From contig JABDLQ010000046.1 in assembly GCA_013002925.1 (NCBI GenBank), forward strand, positions 1-23,118: a DNA stretch of 23,118 nucleotides, in the 5' to 3' direction. Below are positions 1 to 9,084 of the stretch, piece by piece. The notes under the pieces are model-generated. The model had not been told where the DNA came from and ran no database searches. It saw only the letters and a program-made list of their open reading frames with translations. Source of the DNA: Gammaproteobacteria bacterium. Lineage in GTDB: Bacteria; Pseudomonadota; Gammaproteobacteria; Steroidobacterales; SZUA-146. Positions within the stretch are counted from its first letter, which is position 1; every line of letters starts with the position of its first letter. The position numbers and the translations under genes are program-made.

Positions 1-1649
1 CGGGAGAGCTGGAATCCCTGCTCGATTTGTACGCGCAACGTCACGACGCGGATGCTGCCAACTCGGTATTTCATGCGCTATTGCGAGGTCTGAAACCGCT
101 TGGCGCCAAAGGGCAGGGCAGGCATCCTCTGTATTTCTGGGCCAGTTTATTTCGGGACATTCTAAATGCCGCTGGCTGGCCCGGAGATTTCCCGCTCAAC
201 GTTATTGAATTGCAGGCTGTTGAAAAATTCAGAAACCTGTTTGATGAATTGGCGGCGTTGGATTTTCTGGTGCCGGTATGTGACGCCGGGCAAGCATTGG
301 GGCAGCTGGGGCGAATTATTCGCAGTACCAGTTTCCGACCCGTTTTGCCGGAAACGCCGGTGCAGATCATGCAGCCGGAAAACGCTTTTGGATTGCGATT
401 TGATCAGACCTGGGTTGCAGGATGGCACAGCCAGAACTGGCCGCAAGCTCCCCGGTCAAACCCGTTTTTGCCGATTGAATGGCAGCGTCAATACGGTCTA
501 CCTGGAAGCTCAGGGGAATTACAGTTACAGCATGCCATTTCTTTGACCGAAGACCTGTGCGGATCGGCCGAGCAGGTCGTATTCTCACATCCGCAATCCA
601 GCAACGAAGAACCACTGGCAGAATCACCACTGATCAGATCCGTTCCGGCTCCTTTACAGTCCGATGTCGCTAGTGCTGAGGTGACAGACTATTGCGAAGT
701 CATCAGGGCAGCAACGGATCTGGAGGAATTTGACGATAGCCAGGGCCCGCAATTGGAAGACGTAAATTTTGCGCGGGGTGGAAGCACGATCTTCAAGCTG
801 CAGTCGCAGTGTCCGTTCAAGGCCTTCGCGGAATTGCGTTTGGGTGCACAGCGCTGGAATGTACCGCGCCCTGGCGTAAGTGCGATGGACCGAGGCAATC
901 ATTTGCATAAAGCCATGGAGTTTGTGTGGGTCAAGATTGAAAACTCCGAAATGTTGGCCAAGGTGATCTCGACCGAGCACCTTGAGGTGCAGGTCTACCA
1001 GGAAGTCGAATTGGCCCTGGATTACCAGGACCGCAAACGGCTGCGCAAATTATCCACTGAAATGCGCAATCTGGAACAGCAACGTCTGGTGCGGCAGGTA
1101 CGCGAAATTCTGGCAATGGAAGCGGACCGACCGCCGTTCGAAGTGATCAGTCATGAAGAGCAACGCAAGCTGCATTTAGGTGGCCTCAGCATCGACGTGC
1201 GGATTGACCGCGTGGATCATGTCAAAGACAAAGGTCTGGTGCTGATTGATTATAAACTCGGTGAAAGCACGCCAGCTCTGTGGAACCAGCCGCGCATGGA
1301 AGAACCACAGCTGCCCTTGTATGCGCAGGCATATGAAGAGGAAGTTGCAGCAATCGCATTTATGAACGGCAAATCCGGCGCAATCGGGATGCGCGGGCTG
1401 GGCAACGCCACTGATATTGCAAAAGGGGTGGGTGTCTACGAGTTGTCGACGATGGGCAAACGCGAAGGTCGCGACTGGCCCGGGCAACTGGCCGCCTGGA
1501 AAGAAGAGCTCGAGAAGACGGCCGGCAGTTACATTGCGGGTGAGGCGCGCGTCGATCCGGTCAGCCCGAATACCTGCCGCTATTGCGACCTGAAAACCTT
1601 ATGTCGCGTCAGCCTGCGGCGGATGAAAGGTGGTACGGCATATGAATGA
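1..1649 (+). CDS. AddB-like PD-(D/E)XK Fe-S nuclease, 3' part (5' end outside window)
   Basis: The frame is already open at base 3, so the TTG at 27 is not a real start and the gene begins to the left of the window. About 548 C-terminal residues are visible. The last third carries a RecB-family nuclease: Asp in the RIDRVD motif (codon near 1206), DYK (1248-1256) and QLPLY, the QxxxY motif (1308-1322). One Cys ahead of the nuclease (codon 810) and three at the C-terminus in CRYCDLKTLC (1575-1604) match the four-Cys Fe-S staple of AddB-type nucleases. The middle, with WPQAPRSNPFLP, resembles the proteobacterial 'probable DNA repair protein' family that partners an AddA-type helicase. The role is inferred to be DNA end resection in recombinational repair. 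Its stop overlaps the start of the helicase gene by 8 bp, which implies co-translation. Calling it addB proper is uncertain because the N-terminal helicase-like part is not seen. Confidence 0.88.
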   Translation, partial: GELESLLDLYAQRHDADAANSVFHALLRGLKPLGAKGQGRHPLYFWASLFRDILNAAGWPGDFPLNVIELQAVEKFRNLFDELAALDFLVPVCDAGQALGQLGRIIRSTSFRPVLPETPVQIMQPENAFGLRFDQTWVAGWHSQNWPQAPRSNPFLPIEWQRQYGLPGSSGELQLQHAISLTEDLCGSAEQVVFSHPQSSNEEPLAESPLIRSVPAPLQSDVASAEVTDYCEVIRAATDLEEFDDSQGPQLEDVNFARGGSTIFKLQSQCPFKAFAELRLGAQRWNVPRPGVSAMDRGNHLHKAMEFVWVKIENSEMLAKVISTEHLEVQVYQEVELALDYQDRKRLRKLSTEMRNLEQQRLVRQVREILAMEADRPPFEVISHEEQRKLHLGGLSIDVRIDRVDHVKDKGLVLIDYKLGESTPALWNQPRMEEPQLPLYAQAYEEEVAAIAFMNGKSGAIGMRGLGNATDIAKGVGVYELSTMGKREGRDWPGQLAAWKEELEKTAGSYIAGEARVDPVSPNTCRYCDLKTLCRVSLRRMKGGTAYE

Positions 1650-4600
1650 CATCAGCATTCCTGTTGATGATGAGGCGCGCCGCCAGGCACTGGACGTCAG
1701 CCGTTCATTTATTGTGCAAGCGCCCGCAGGGTCAGGTAAAACCGAACTGCTGACCCAGCGTTTTCTGGCGTTGCTGGCGCTGGTGGACCACCCGGAGGAG
1801 GTCTGGGCGGTGACCTTTACGCGCAAGGCTGCGGCAGAGATGCGCCGCCGAATATCCGCGGCACTTGAGAACGCCGATGCAGAAGAACCTGGCGAGCCGC
1901 ACCTTCAGCGCACCTGGAAGCTGAGTAAAGCAGTCGCCGTGCGTGATCAGGAGCTGGGCTGGGACCTGGCAATCAATCCCGGACGCCTGCAGGTGTTCAC
2001 AATCGATGGACTATGCTCAAAACTGGTGAGACAGATGCCAGTGCTTTCGGGCTTCGGCTCAGTACCGGCGATTGCAAACTTTCCCGAGCGGCTCTATGGT
2101 CTTGCTGCACGCAGAACATTGCAAAGTCTGCATGACGGTGGCGAACCGGCCGAACATGCACACACATTGTTATCCCATCTCGATAACAATACCGAGCAAG
2201 CCGAACAACTGCTCGCAAAAATGCTCGCAAATCGTGACCGCTGGTTACCCCATGTCGCCGGTCGTGATCGTCCGGAGCTTGCAAGAGAAGCTCTCGAGGC
2301 CGCACTGAAAGCATCGGTTAGCAAACAACTCGCCCGACTTGATCGGGGCTTACCCGACAACCTTGCGGACGAAATTATTGATGTCGTCGAATACGCTGCC
2401 GATAATGAACTGCCGGAAAACTCAGCTATATTGCACTGTCGTGGCATGGATGCGCTGCCCCGGGCACAGGCGGAGCAGCTCGATCAGTGGCTCGGAATTC
2501 GCGAGGTTTTGTTGACCCAAAAGGGCGGTCTTAGAAAAACTTTTACAAAAAACCAGGGTTTCCCTCCCGAAGGTACAGCGCGCACTATTGACGAGAAAGC
2601 ATTACGCGTGGAAATGAAGCATCGTGCTCGCGATCTGGCTGAAAATTTAAGCACATGCGAACAGTTTGTCACCGCACTCGCTGAGGTGAGCCTGCTGCCA
2701 GCTACGCGTTATCGGACCGATCAATGGCAGGTGTTTCTTGCGTTGCAGAATCTGTTGCAATTGGCGGTCGCCCATCTGATGGTTTTATTTCAGGAAACCA
2801 GCGAGGTGGACTACACCGAAATTGCGCACCGTGCATTGACAGCGCTCGGGTCTGCAGAAAGCCCGAGCGAGTTAGCCCTGCATCTGGATTATCGATTAAA
2901 ACATTTATTGGTTGACGAGTTTCAGGATACGGCACGATCCCAGTTTGATCTTATCGAGGGTCTGGTGAATGGCTGGCAACCGGATGACGGACGAACGTTG
3001 TTTCTGGTCGGGGATCCGATGCAGTCGATTTACCGTTTCAGGGAGGCAAATGTCGGGCTGTTTTTGCAAGCCAGGGATCACGGCCTGGCGGATGTACGGC
3101 CAGAATTTTTGCGCTTACAGTGTAATTTTCGATCGCAACCGCAGATCGTCTCATGGAGTAACGAGGCCTTCACTTACGCCTTTCCCGAGACCGATGATAT
3201 CGACACCGGAGCTGTTCGATTTTCAGAGGCCGTGGCAGCAGTAGAGGAATCGGACGCAATCGAAGGTGTATCACTACATGGACTACCGGTGAAATCGCCA
3301 ATGCTGGAAGCGGAGCAGGTGGCAACGTTGGTGCGACGCTACCAGGCGGAATCGCCAGACAGCTCCATCGCCATTTTAGTCCGCGCGCGAACTCATTTGG
3401 CCGAGATTCTGCCGCTGTTAAGAAACAGTGGGATACGTTACCGGGCGGTTGATCTGGAGGATTTGCGCGAACAACCGGTGGTTCGTGATTTGTTTGCTCT
3501 GACCCGCGCCTTGCTGCATCTTGGTGATCGCACCGCCTGGCTATCGGTATTGCGCGCCCCCTGGTGCGGCCTCACGCTGGATGATCTGCATGCACTCGCG
3601 GCAAATAATGAAGACCTGACCATTTGGGAACTGATCATCAACGAGGCGCGGCGCGAACCATTAAGCAACGACGGTCAAATCCGACTGGTCAGAACGAAAA
3701 TGGTGTTGGCGAAGTCTCTGGGCGAACGCGGTCGGCGCTCATTACGTCGGTGGGTCGAGGGCACCTGGATCGCATTGGGTGGTCCGGCCTGTGTGTTTAA
3801 CCCCGGCGAAGGACGTAACGCTGAAGCATTTTTCGCACTGCTGGAACAGGCCGAGGCGGATGGTTTTGCCGATGATGTGGATTACTTAAACGCCGTTATC
3901 GACAAGCTAAAGGCTGTGGACGACACGCAATCGGAATCGCAAGTGCAAGTGATGACCATTCACAAGGCCAAAGGCCTGCAGTTTGATATCGTGATCGTAC
4001 CGGGACTTGAGCGGTCTCCTGCACGCAGTGATCCGGCACTTTTAAAATGGCTTGAAAGCAGTGGCTCCGGGGGTCAGCGGCGGCTTATCATCGCACCGAT
4101 TTCGGAACCGGGGCGCAAAGACTCAATCTATCGTCACATCGCCAGAATTGATGACACGATGACGCTTCATGAAGGGCTGAGACTGCTGTACGTGGCGGCG
4201 ACCCGGGCACGCCATGCGCTGCATCTATTCGCAGGCCTCCCGGAAAATGCACACAATGATCCGACACGTACCCCGATCGCCGGAAGTTTTCTCGCTTACC
4301 TGTGGCCGGTAGTACGGGAACAACTGCTGGCAGCCAGTACCGATATTGAAGATGAAGAGGCAACGATGGCACGGCCACTGCTGGATCCGGGGATTCGGCA
4401 TTTATATCGTTTTCCGTCTGCATGGATGCTCCCGACGTCCCCGCAGCCAAAACCCTGGCGTTCGCAGATGGCGCTCACTGAAAGTACCGACAAAGTGGAA
4501 TTTAGCTGGGCCAGCGAGGTTGCCCGCCACGTAGGCACTGTCGTGCACCGGGTGTTACAACAAATAGCTGATGTCGGTCTGGATTCCTGGTCGGCGCAGA

Positions 4601-5043
4601 AACTGGACACACTGAATGACTACCTCGTGCAAATGCTGCGCATGCTGGGTGTGCCACAAGCCGAACTGGCAGACGCCGCGCAGCGCTGTGAGGCAGCCAT
4701 TCAAAACACCATTGGCGATGAGCGAGGCCAATGGATTCTCCATCGACACGACGACGCGCAAAATGAATACGAACTTTCAGGGTGGCTGGACAAACAGGCG
4801 CAAAATGTGATTCTGGATCGTACGTTTATCGCTGATGGTTATCGCTGGATTATTGATTACAAGACCGGGTCCCACGAGGGCGGCACCGTGGATGCTTTTC
4901 TGGATACTGAATTCGAGCGCTATCAACACCAGTTGGAAAAATATGCGCGGGTGATGATTCGCATCGACACACGCCCCATCAAGCTGGGTTTGTATTTTCC
5001 CATGCTGAAAGGGTGGCGGGAATGGAGTTATCGACCGGTATAG
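1642..5043 (+). CDS. AddA/UvrD-type ATP-dependent helicase-nuclease
   Basis: A complete protein of 1133 residues from ATG 1642, which has AAGG about 11 nt upstream; an in-frame GTG at 1630 is less likely. All superfamily 1A helicase motifs are visible: Walker A APAGSGKT near residues 27-34, FTRKAAAEMR, LLVDEFQDT (Walker B), GDPMQSIYRFR, LQCNFRS, MTIHKAKGLQFD and LYVAATRAR. The C-terminus has a second PD-(D/E)XK nuclease with LDR, IIDYKTG and the QxxxY-like HQLEKY. It should unwind and cut DNA ends together with the upstream AddB-like nuclease, giving 3' tails for RecA loading. Both partners keep their nuclease residues, as in AddAB and unlike RecBCD, where only RecB cuts. The 3' end runs 16 bp into the end of gspN on the other strand. 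Confidence 0.93.
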   Translation: MNDISIPVDDEARRQALDVSRSFIVQAPAGSGKTELLTQRFLALLALVDHPEEVWAVTFTRKAAAEMRRRISAALENADAEEPGEPHLQRTWKLSKAVAVRDQELGWDLAINPGRLQVFTIDGLCSKLVRQMPVLSGFGSVPAIANFPERLYGLAARRTLQSLHDGGEPAEHAHTLLSHLDNNTEQAEQLLAKMLANRDRWLPHVAGRDRPELAREALEAALKASVSKQLARLDRGLPDNLADEIIDVVEYAADNELPENSAILHCRGMDALPRAQAEQLDQWLGIREVLLTQKGGLRKTFTKNQGFPPEGTARTIDEKALRVEMKHRARDLAENLSTCEQFVTALAEVSLLPATRYRTDQWQVFLALQNLLQLAVAHLMVLFQETSEVDYTEIAHRALTALGSAESPSELALHLDYRLKHLLVDEFQDTARSQFDLIEGLVNGWQPDDGRTLFLVGDPMQSIYRFREANVGLFLQARDHGLADVRPEFLRLQCNFRSQPQIVSWSNEAFTYAFPETDDIDTGAVRFSEAVAAVEESDAIEGVSLHGLPVKSPMLEAEQVATLVRRYQAESPDSSIAILVRARTHLAEILPLLRNSGIRYRAVDLEDLREQPVVRDLFALTRALLHLGDRTAWLSVLRAPWCGLTLDDLHALAANNEDLTIWELIINEARREPLSNDGQIRLVRTKMVLAKSLGERGRRSLRRWVEGTWIALGGPACVFNPGEGRNAEAFFALLEQAEADGFADDVDYLNAVIDKLKAVDDTQSESQVQVMTIHKAKGLQFDIVIVPGLERSPARSDPALLKWLESSGSGGQRRLIIAPISEPGRKDSIYRHIARIDDTMTLHEGLRLLYVAATRARHALHLFAGLPENAHNDPTRTPIAGSFLAYLWPVVREQLLAASTDIEDEEATMARPLLDPGIRHLYRFPSAWMLPTSPQPKPWRSQMALTESTDKVEFSWASEVARHVGTVVHRVLQQIADVGLDSWSAQKLDTLNDYLVQMLRMLGVPQAELADAAQRCEAAIQNTIGDERGQWILHRHDDAQNEYELSGWLDKQAQNVILDRTFIADGYRWIIDYKTGSHEGGTVDAFLDTEFERYQHQLEKYARVMIRIDTRPIKLGLYFPMLKGWREWSYRPV

Positions 5044-5792
5044 ATCGAACCTGAACTGCTGACTGCATAATTACCATCGGGATCACGTTGGGCTCCGATC
5101 ATGGGTAACGAATCAACGACTTCAGGGGATGTGTCTGCAGTAGGCTGGATAACTGCATCAAATTGATACGCGCCTGCGCTTGTGATGGTCACGGCACCGT
5201 CGAGTTTGAAAATTGCATCCACATCTTTGATGATGCCCCGTATTTGTTCGTTCTGGTTATCCGGAAACTCAATTTCAAAGGTGCCCAGCAACGTGGATGT
5301 GATCATGTCACTCAGTTCTGCCAGCGTCACATTGCCAGTAATTTCGCTCAACTGACCGGACTTCCAGGACAGACGTTCCAGAATAATGCCCATTTTGCCG
5401 TTAACCAGGAAGGGCTGGCCAATCGCGATGCCCAGGCTTTCCAGATCGACAACTGCGCGGATGTTTTTTGCGACACCGGTCTGCCCGAAAAAACTGTTGG
5501 CGATCTCGCCGCGTATCTGTCCACCCGGTATTTTTGCTTCCAGAGAGGCGCCAGCCTTAAAAGTTAAGAATGCGAGCGGTTTGACCACCCAACTCACATC
5601 ATGCAACGGCATCTGATCCATCGTAATACGTTCCGCAGAACCCCGCCATACCGTGCCATTCACGCCGCTGGCTGTGACGTTGTCAGGTGCAATCCATCGA
5701 AACAGAAGACTTGCAGGGGCTGTGATCACGGCCAGTAAAAGATAGGCAACTGCACCCAGCGCCACCCAGCGTAGTGGTTGACTTAACTTCAT
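5028..5792 (-). CDS. gspN: Type II secretion system protein N
   Basis: This 254-residue protein has one N-terminal membrane segment (about residues 8-30) followed by a periplasmic region. That region has features of the GspN family: the early NGTVWRG segment, the SWVVKPLAFL stretch and the later PFLVNGKMGIILE segment. GspN is an accessory T2SS component whose role is less well defined than that of the other pseudopilus and platform proteins, and many systems lack it. The gene is last in the minus-strand gsp run. Its ATG overlaps the gspM stop by one base (TAATG), so translation is probably coupled. Its 3' end overlaps the convergent helicase gene by 16 bp, and no terminator hairpin is evident there. 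The family call rests on the membrane topology, position and recognisable N-terminal half. Confidence 0.85.
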   Translation of the reverse strand: MKLSQPLRWVALGAVAYLLLAVITAPASLLFRWIAPDNVTASGVNGTVWRGSAERITMDQMPLHDVSWVVKPLAFLTFKAGASLEAKIPGGQIRGEIANSFFGQTGVAKNIRAVVDLESLGIAIGQPFLVNGKMGIILERLSWKSGQLSEITGNVTLAELSDMITSTLLGTFEIEFPDNQNEQIRGIIKDVDAIFKLDGAVTITSAGAYQFDAVIQPTADTSPEVVDSLPMIGAQRDPDGNYAVSSSGSIYTGR

Positions 5793-6274
5793 TACGGAAC
5801 GGCTTTTTGCACTGTAACTGTAGCTTTGGCGACACCCGGTTGGTCATCGTCGTTATGCGTGAAGTTGGCACTGGCTACCATCACGTTGTATTGCTTGTGT
5901 AAATCGCCAAACCAGGTGACCAGTTGATTAAAGGAGGATTGTTCAAACTGGACCCGTAGCTGGTCACTGCCAACGGTCTGGTTGCCGCTGGTTTTCAGCT
6001 GATATTGATTTGTTGTGCGATCGACAATCGCAATCAGCGTATCGCCACCTGGCGGTATGGCGCGAGTGTTGCTTTGCTGTCCCAGCCGCGGAGCCATTTT
6101 TTTCATCCAGGCTAAATCCTGTTCGGCCTTGGCTACTTTGGCGCGATACTCACGGGCGCCGCTGAACAGTGGCTCGATCAAAAGAAAATAGATCATGGCA
6201 ATGATCATCAGGCCGCCCATAGCGCTGACCAGGAATCGCTCCCGCTCTGCAAGTGAATCCCACCATTCGTTCAT
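5792..6274 (-). CDS. gspM: Type II secretion system protein M
   Basis: A 160-residue bitopic inner-membrane protein. A short cytoplasmic N-terminus with WWDSLAERER is followed by a membrane helix at about residues 15-34, then a predicted coiled segment and a small ferredoxin-like periplasmic domain. This is the GspM layout and usual length. GspM binds GspL and helps hold the assembly platform that links the cytoplasmic ATPase (GspE, not in this window) to pseudopilus assembly. The gene overlaps gspL by 4 bp (ATGA, 6271-6274) and touches gspN by one base, so it lies inside a tightly coupled operon. Sequence conservation in this family is low. The call leans on the WW...ER...R start, the topology and the position between gspL and gspN. 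Confidence 0.88.
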   Translation of the reverse strand: MNEWWDSLAERERFLVSAMGGLMIIAMIYFLLIEPLFSGAREYRAKVAKAEQDLAWMKKMAPRLGQQSNTRAIPPGGDTLIAIVDRTTNQYQLKTSGNQTVGSDQLRVQFEQSSFNQLVTWFGDLHKQYNVMVASANFTHNDDDQPGVAKATVTVQKAVP

Positions 6275-7539
6275 GGCTGGTTCCCCTGAATACTCATACG
6301 ACCGACCACTGCATCCCCATCTGGTTTTGTCGATTGCAGACTCGCCGACCAGTTGTCCTGCTCGGTAATACTATTCGTCAAACTGTCCAGTGTTTGAACA
6401 TTGGGAGCGGTGATTTCCAGATCGAGGTTCCCGGGCCGATAGTTCAGCCGGCTGACACTCAATCCGGCATTCTCACCAGCCGCCTGCGACACAATTTCCA
6501 GCATCTCGATAAATTCGGAGCTGCCTGCTGCACCGCCGACCTGTGACGCCCGCGCTGCCTCGCGAAACACCGCCAGCGGTCGGGTAATTTGCGGCCGTTG
6601 CGGAAATGTATTTTTGGCAAGTTCCAACATTGCGGTATTGATTTCCGCATAGCGATTTTTCATGCTGTGAAGTTCAAGCGCTTTGTAACCGATGGTTACA
6701 GCCAATAATACCGCTACTGCCGTCGCGGCATACCGCCACGGTTCGAGCAGCTTTTCAAAGTTTGTTGAAGGAGCATAAGCGCCTTGCAGTAAGTTGGGGT
6801 GATCCGGATGAAGCGCCATGACTCCCAGTTTTGATAATGCGCCATGTGGTAAACGCCTAAATTCCGTGTTGGGAAACTCCTGGTGCAAATCGGCAATCGC
6901 CTGCTCGCCACTGACACCACTGCTATCATCAATATAGACGGTCACCGGGAGGTGATGGTCATCCGTGGATGATGCATCAGCGTCGCTTCTGCTATTGAAG
7001 CTTGCCAGTTGAATGGCCGCTCCGAGGGATTCCGGGTCCATCAGGACCGCGTTGCCGTCAGGTGTGCGAATTATGGCTTCTGATTCTTCGAGCAGCACCG
7101 TGCAGCCGCCGTCGATCGACGGGAGAGTCAGTACTTCGGGAATAATTTTTGCGGGATGCAGGTCGTGATCAGCCAGCGTCAGGAGCAGGGCATCGAGTTC
7201 ATCGCGACGGACCACCGCGACCGGGAAGCGCCCCGCGCTGTCCCGGGGGCCCACTGCAAAATGAGTGTCGTCGATATCACCGATGAGCAGGTCTTCCAGT
7301 TCAAACGGCAATGCCTGCAACAACTTTTGAGGGTTTTTCAACGGTAAGTTGCTGGAGGTGACCAGGCACATTGCAGCCGGCAACAATACAATGAGCTGCC
7401 GATTGTCCGCCAACTGCCGGGCAGAGTGCAGATCACCGAAACTGACGTCGCCGATGCGCGTGCCATTACCATCCACAACAACCCAGCTATGGTGTTGGGT
7501 AGAGGAAGAATTGACACGCAGGACTAATGATTCTGGCAT
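6271..7539 (-). CDS. gspL: Type II secretion system protein L
   Basis: A 422-residue protein. The chosen start is the ATG at 7539, because the longer frame to 7662 would overlap gspK by about 100 bp and add residues that do not look like the family. The cytoplasmic N-terminal part is actin-like and normally binds the GspE ATPase. It includes LPFELEDLL and ends in the typical NLLQGAY just before the membrane helix at about residues 270-288. A periplasmic ferredoxin-like domain follows, the part that pairs with GspM. The gene lies 22 bp after the gspK stop and overlaps gspM by 4 bp. The Shine-Dalgarno sequence ahead of the chosen ATG is weak (only an AAAGAAA-like stretch), so translation may depend on the upstream gene. 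Confidence 0.93.
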   Translation of the reverse strand: MPESLVLRVNSSSTQHHSWVVVDGNGTRIGDVSFGDLHSARQLADNRQLIVLLPAAMCLVTSSNLPLKNPQKLLQALPFELEDLLIGDIDDTHFAVGPRDSAGRFPVAVVRRDELDALLLTLADHDLHPAKIIPEVLTLPSIDGGCTVLLEESEAIIRTPDGNAVLMDPESLGAAIQLASFNSRSDADASSTDDHHLPVTVYIDDSSGVSGEQAIADLHQEFPNTEFRRLPHGALSKLGVMALHPDHPNLLQGAYAPSTNFEKLLEPWRYAATAVAVLLAVTIGYKALELHSMKNRYAEINTAMLELAKNTFPQRPQITRPLAVFREAARASQVGGAAGSSEFIEMLEIVSQAAGENAGLSVSRLNYRPGNLDLEITAPNVQTLDSLTNSITEQDNWSASLQSTKPDGDAVVGRMSIQGNQP

Positions 7540-7561
7540 GGTAGTTTCTTTTGTTAAAGTG

Positions 7562-8485
7562 CTATTCGTAACCGGTGCGGCGTAGCCGTGTCGTAACGGC
7601 GGAACTGCGCTTGTCGCGCTCCAAAAGACTGTACATGCTGAATTGCGTGCTGCCAAGTGCAACCACCGACTTTATCGCAAAGTACTCAGTATCTACAGCC
7701 GCATATAACAGCGCCTCGACCGGCACAAAAGACTCCAGTTCCTGCAAAGTTGTAAACGGTTGACCAGCCCGGTTTTCAGTGATGATCTGAGCATCGAACA
7801 GGGTGATCTCGTCGGAGAGGCTGGCGATCACTAATTCACTGGCCGTGTTCAAATTAATTTTCGTGCCTCTTGGCAGCGCAGTGACGTATGGCTTCAGGGC
7901 CTCGTAAATCTCTGCATCGAACCCGTTAATCGCACGAATCTCCGAGGCATCGCTCAAAAATACATTGGCCGTACGATAGGCCGGTTCAAGACCGGTATAC
8001 AGATCATCCTCTGCGCCATCCGGGAACGTGACATCGACGTTTGCGTCAATCCAGTCAACGACTGCATCAGCAATCTGGGGATTGATCTCCAACGAGATCA
8101 ACAGGCGCACGAATATGTCAAACCACGCCTGGTGTTTCTGGCCGCTTGGAGTCACCAGATTATTAAGGTTAAATCGCCCCTGAAGATCCTCTACGCTGCC
8201 AGAGAGCTGTCCCCCGTCTATCGGCAGTGGCGGCAGTGCAATCGCCCAGACTTCGTCCAGCGAATCTGACTGGCTTTCCTCTAAATCGGTAATCAGGGTA
8301 TCGGCTGCCCAGGCTTCGGCCCCCAGTGCATAGAGTTGCGCCTGATCCATGTAGCTCAGGTTGCGGGTTCGATGCATCTGCAGATTCGAAGACCACAGGA
8401 GGTTAGCCGCGATCGTTACGCCAATCGTCATGACCATCATCGCGGCAATCAGCGCCACTCCTTTTTGTGAGTGCAGAGGCATCAT
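7562..8485 (-). CDS. gspK: Type II secretion minor pseudopilin K
   Basis: A 307-residue minor pseudopilin, the largest of the set as usual for GspK. The leader MMPLHSQKG would be cut after Gly9 by the prepilin peptidase, leaving VALIAAMMV. The residue at +5 is Ala rather than Glu, which is normal for GspK because it caps the pseudopilus. Downstream features fit the family: DLQGRFNLNNL, VVDWIDAN, and the saposin/helix-hairpin-like KINLNTASELVIASL segment. GspK forms the tip with GspI and GspJ. The ATG overlaps the gspJ stop by 4 bp. A second ATG directly follows the first, so the leader length is uncertain by one residue. Confidence 0.96.
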   Translation of the reverse strand: MMPLHSQKGVALIAAMMVMTIGVTIAANLLWSSNLQMHRTRNLSYMDQAQLYALGAEAWAADTLITDLEESQSDSLDEVWAIALPPLPIDGGQLSGSVEDLQGRFNLNNLVTPSGQKHQAWFDIFVRLLISLEINPQIADAVVDWIDANVDVTFPDGAEDDLYTGLEPAYRTANVFLSDASEIRAINGFDAEIYEALKPYVTALPRGTKINLNTASELVIASLSDEITLFDAQIITENRAGQPFTTLQELESFVPVEALLYAAVDTEYFAIKSVVALGSTQFSMYSLLERDKRSSAVTTRLRRTGYE

Positions 8486-9084
8486 CCAGCCACCTCGATT
8501 ACCCGCCGAATGACGCCGATATCTTCAAACTCAATGGTTACTTCAACCGCTTTGGGCAACGTCCGCGGTGATTCACTTTCCGGTCGTGGCCACGAATCCT
8601 GCCACTCCAGCTGCGTATCCATAAATCGCACGCCGATTGAGTACACACCATCCAGCAATTTTCGTCGTATTGGCACCGAACCCTGGGTGCGGTCGAGCAC
8701 CAGCCACTGGTTGCGATACAAAATATCGTCTTCTATTTCGTACCCGATGCGCTGCTGCCTGCTGCGTTGTAAATTCAGCGGGTTGTTATATCCTCCGACC
8801 GTGATTTCGATGCCGTTATCACTGTCTGCTGTCATAAGTGCCGGCAGCGAACCCTGACCAATCAGATCACGAACCGGACGCGGTTGCGCCTGGGCAATGT
8901 CCTGCGTGATCAGGCGCACGGCCAGTTGCACTGACTGAAAGCGATCAAAGCGTTGTTCAATGCGCTGCCGGTCCTGTGCGGCCTGCGTAATCGTCGTGTA
9001 GGCCATCACCAGTATCATTGCGGTGATGAACGAGGCGACCAGTACCTCAATCAGCGTAAAACCGCGGTTCTTGGCGATATTCAT
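8482..9084 (-). CDS. gspJ: Type II secretion minor pseudopilin J
   Basis: A 200-residue pseudopilin with a classical class III leader, MNIAKNRG, cut before FTLIEVLVASF. The Glu at +5 needed for insertion into the pseudopilus is present. The rest has GspJ landmarks: a long N-terminal helix with QRIEQRF, then VRLITQDIAQ and a C-terminal VEVTIEFED strand. GspJ joins GspI and GspK to form the trimeric pseudopilus tip that contacts cargo in the periplasm. The start overlaps the gspI stop by 4 bp (ATGA, 9081-9084) and the stop overlaps the gspK start in the same way. This places it in the middle of the translationally coupled pseudopilin run. Confidence 0.94.
   Translation of the reverse strand: MNIAKNRGFTLIEVLVASFITAMILVMAYTTITQAAQDRQRIEQRFDRFQSVQLAVRLITQDIAQAQPRPVRDLIGQGSLPALMTADSDNGIEITVGGYNNPLNLQRSRQQRIGYEIEDDILYRNQWLVLDRTQGSVPIRRKLLDGVYSIGVRFMDTQLEWQDSWPRPESESPRTLPKAVEVTIEFEDIGVIRRVIEVAG

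Noticed and set aside
27..1649. TTG at 27 as the start of the first gene
   Set aside because: The frame is open to the window edge (GELESLLD precedes it) and the protein lacks its N-terminal half, so the gene is truncated by the window.
7540..7662. Longer gspL start
   Set aside because: The extra 41 residues lie mostly inside gspK in another frame and do not resemble GspL; MPESL is the natural start.
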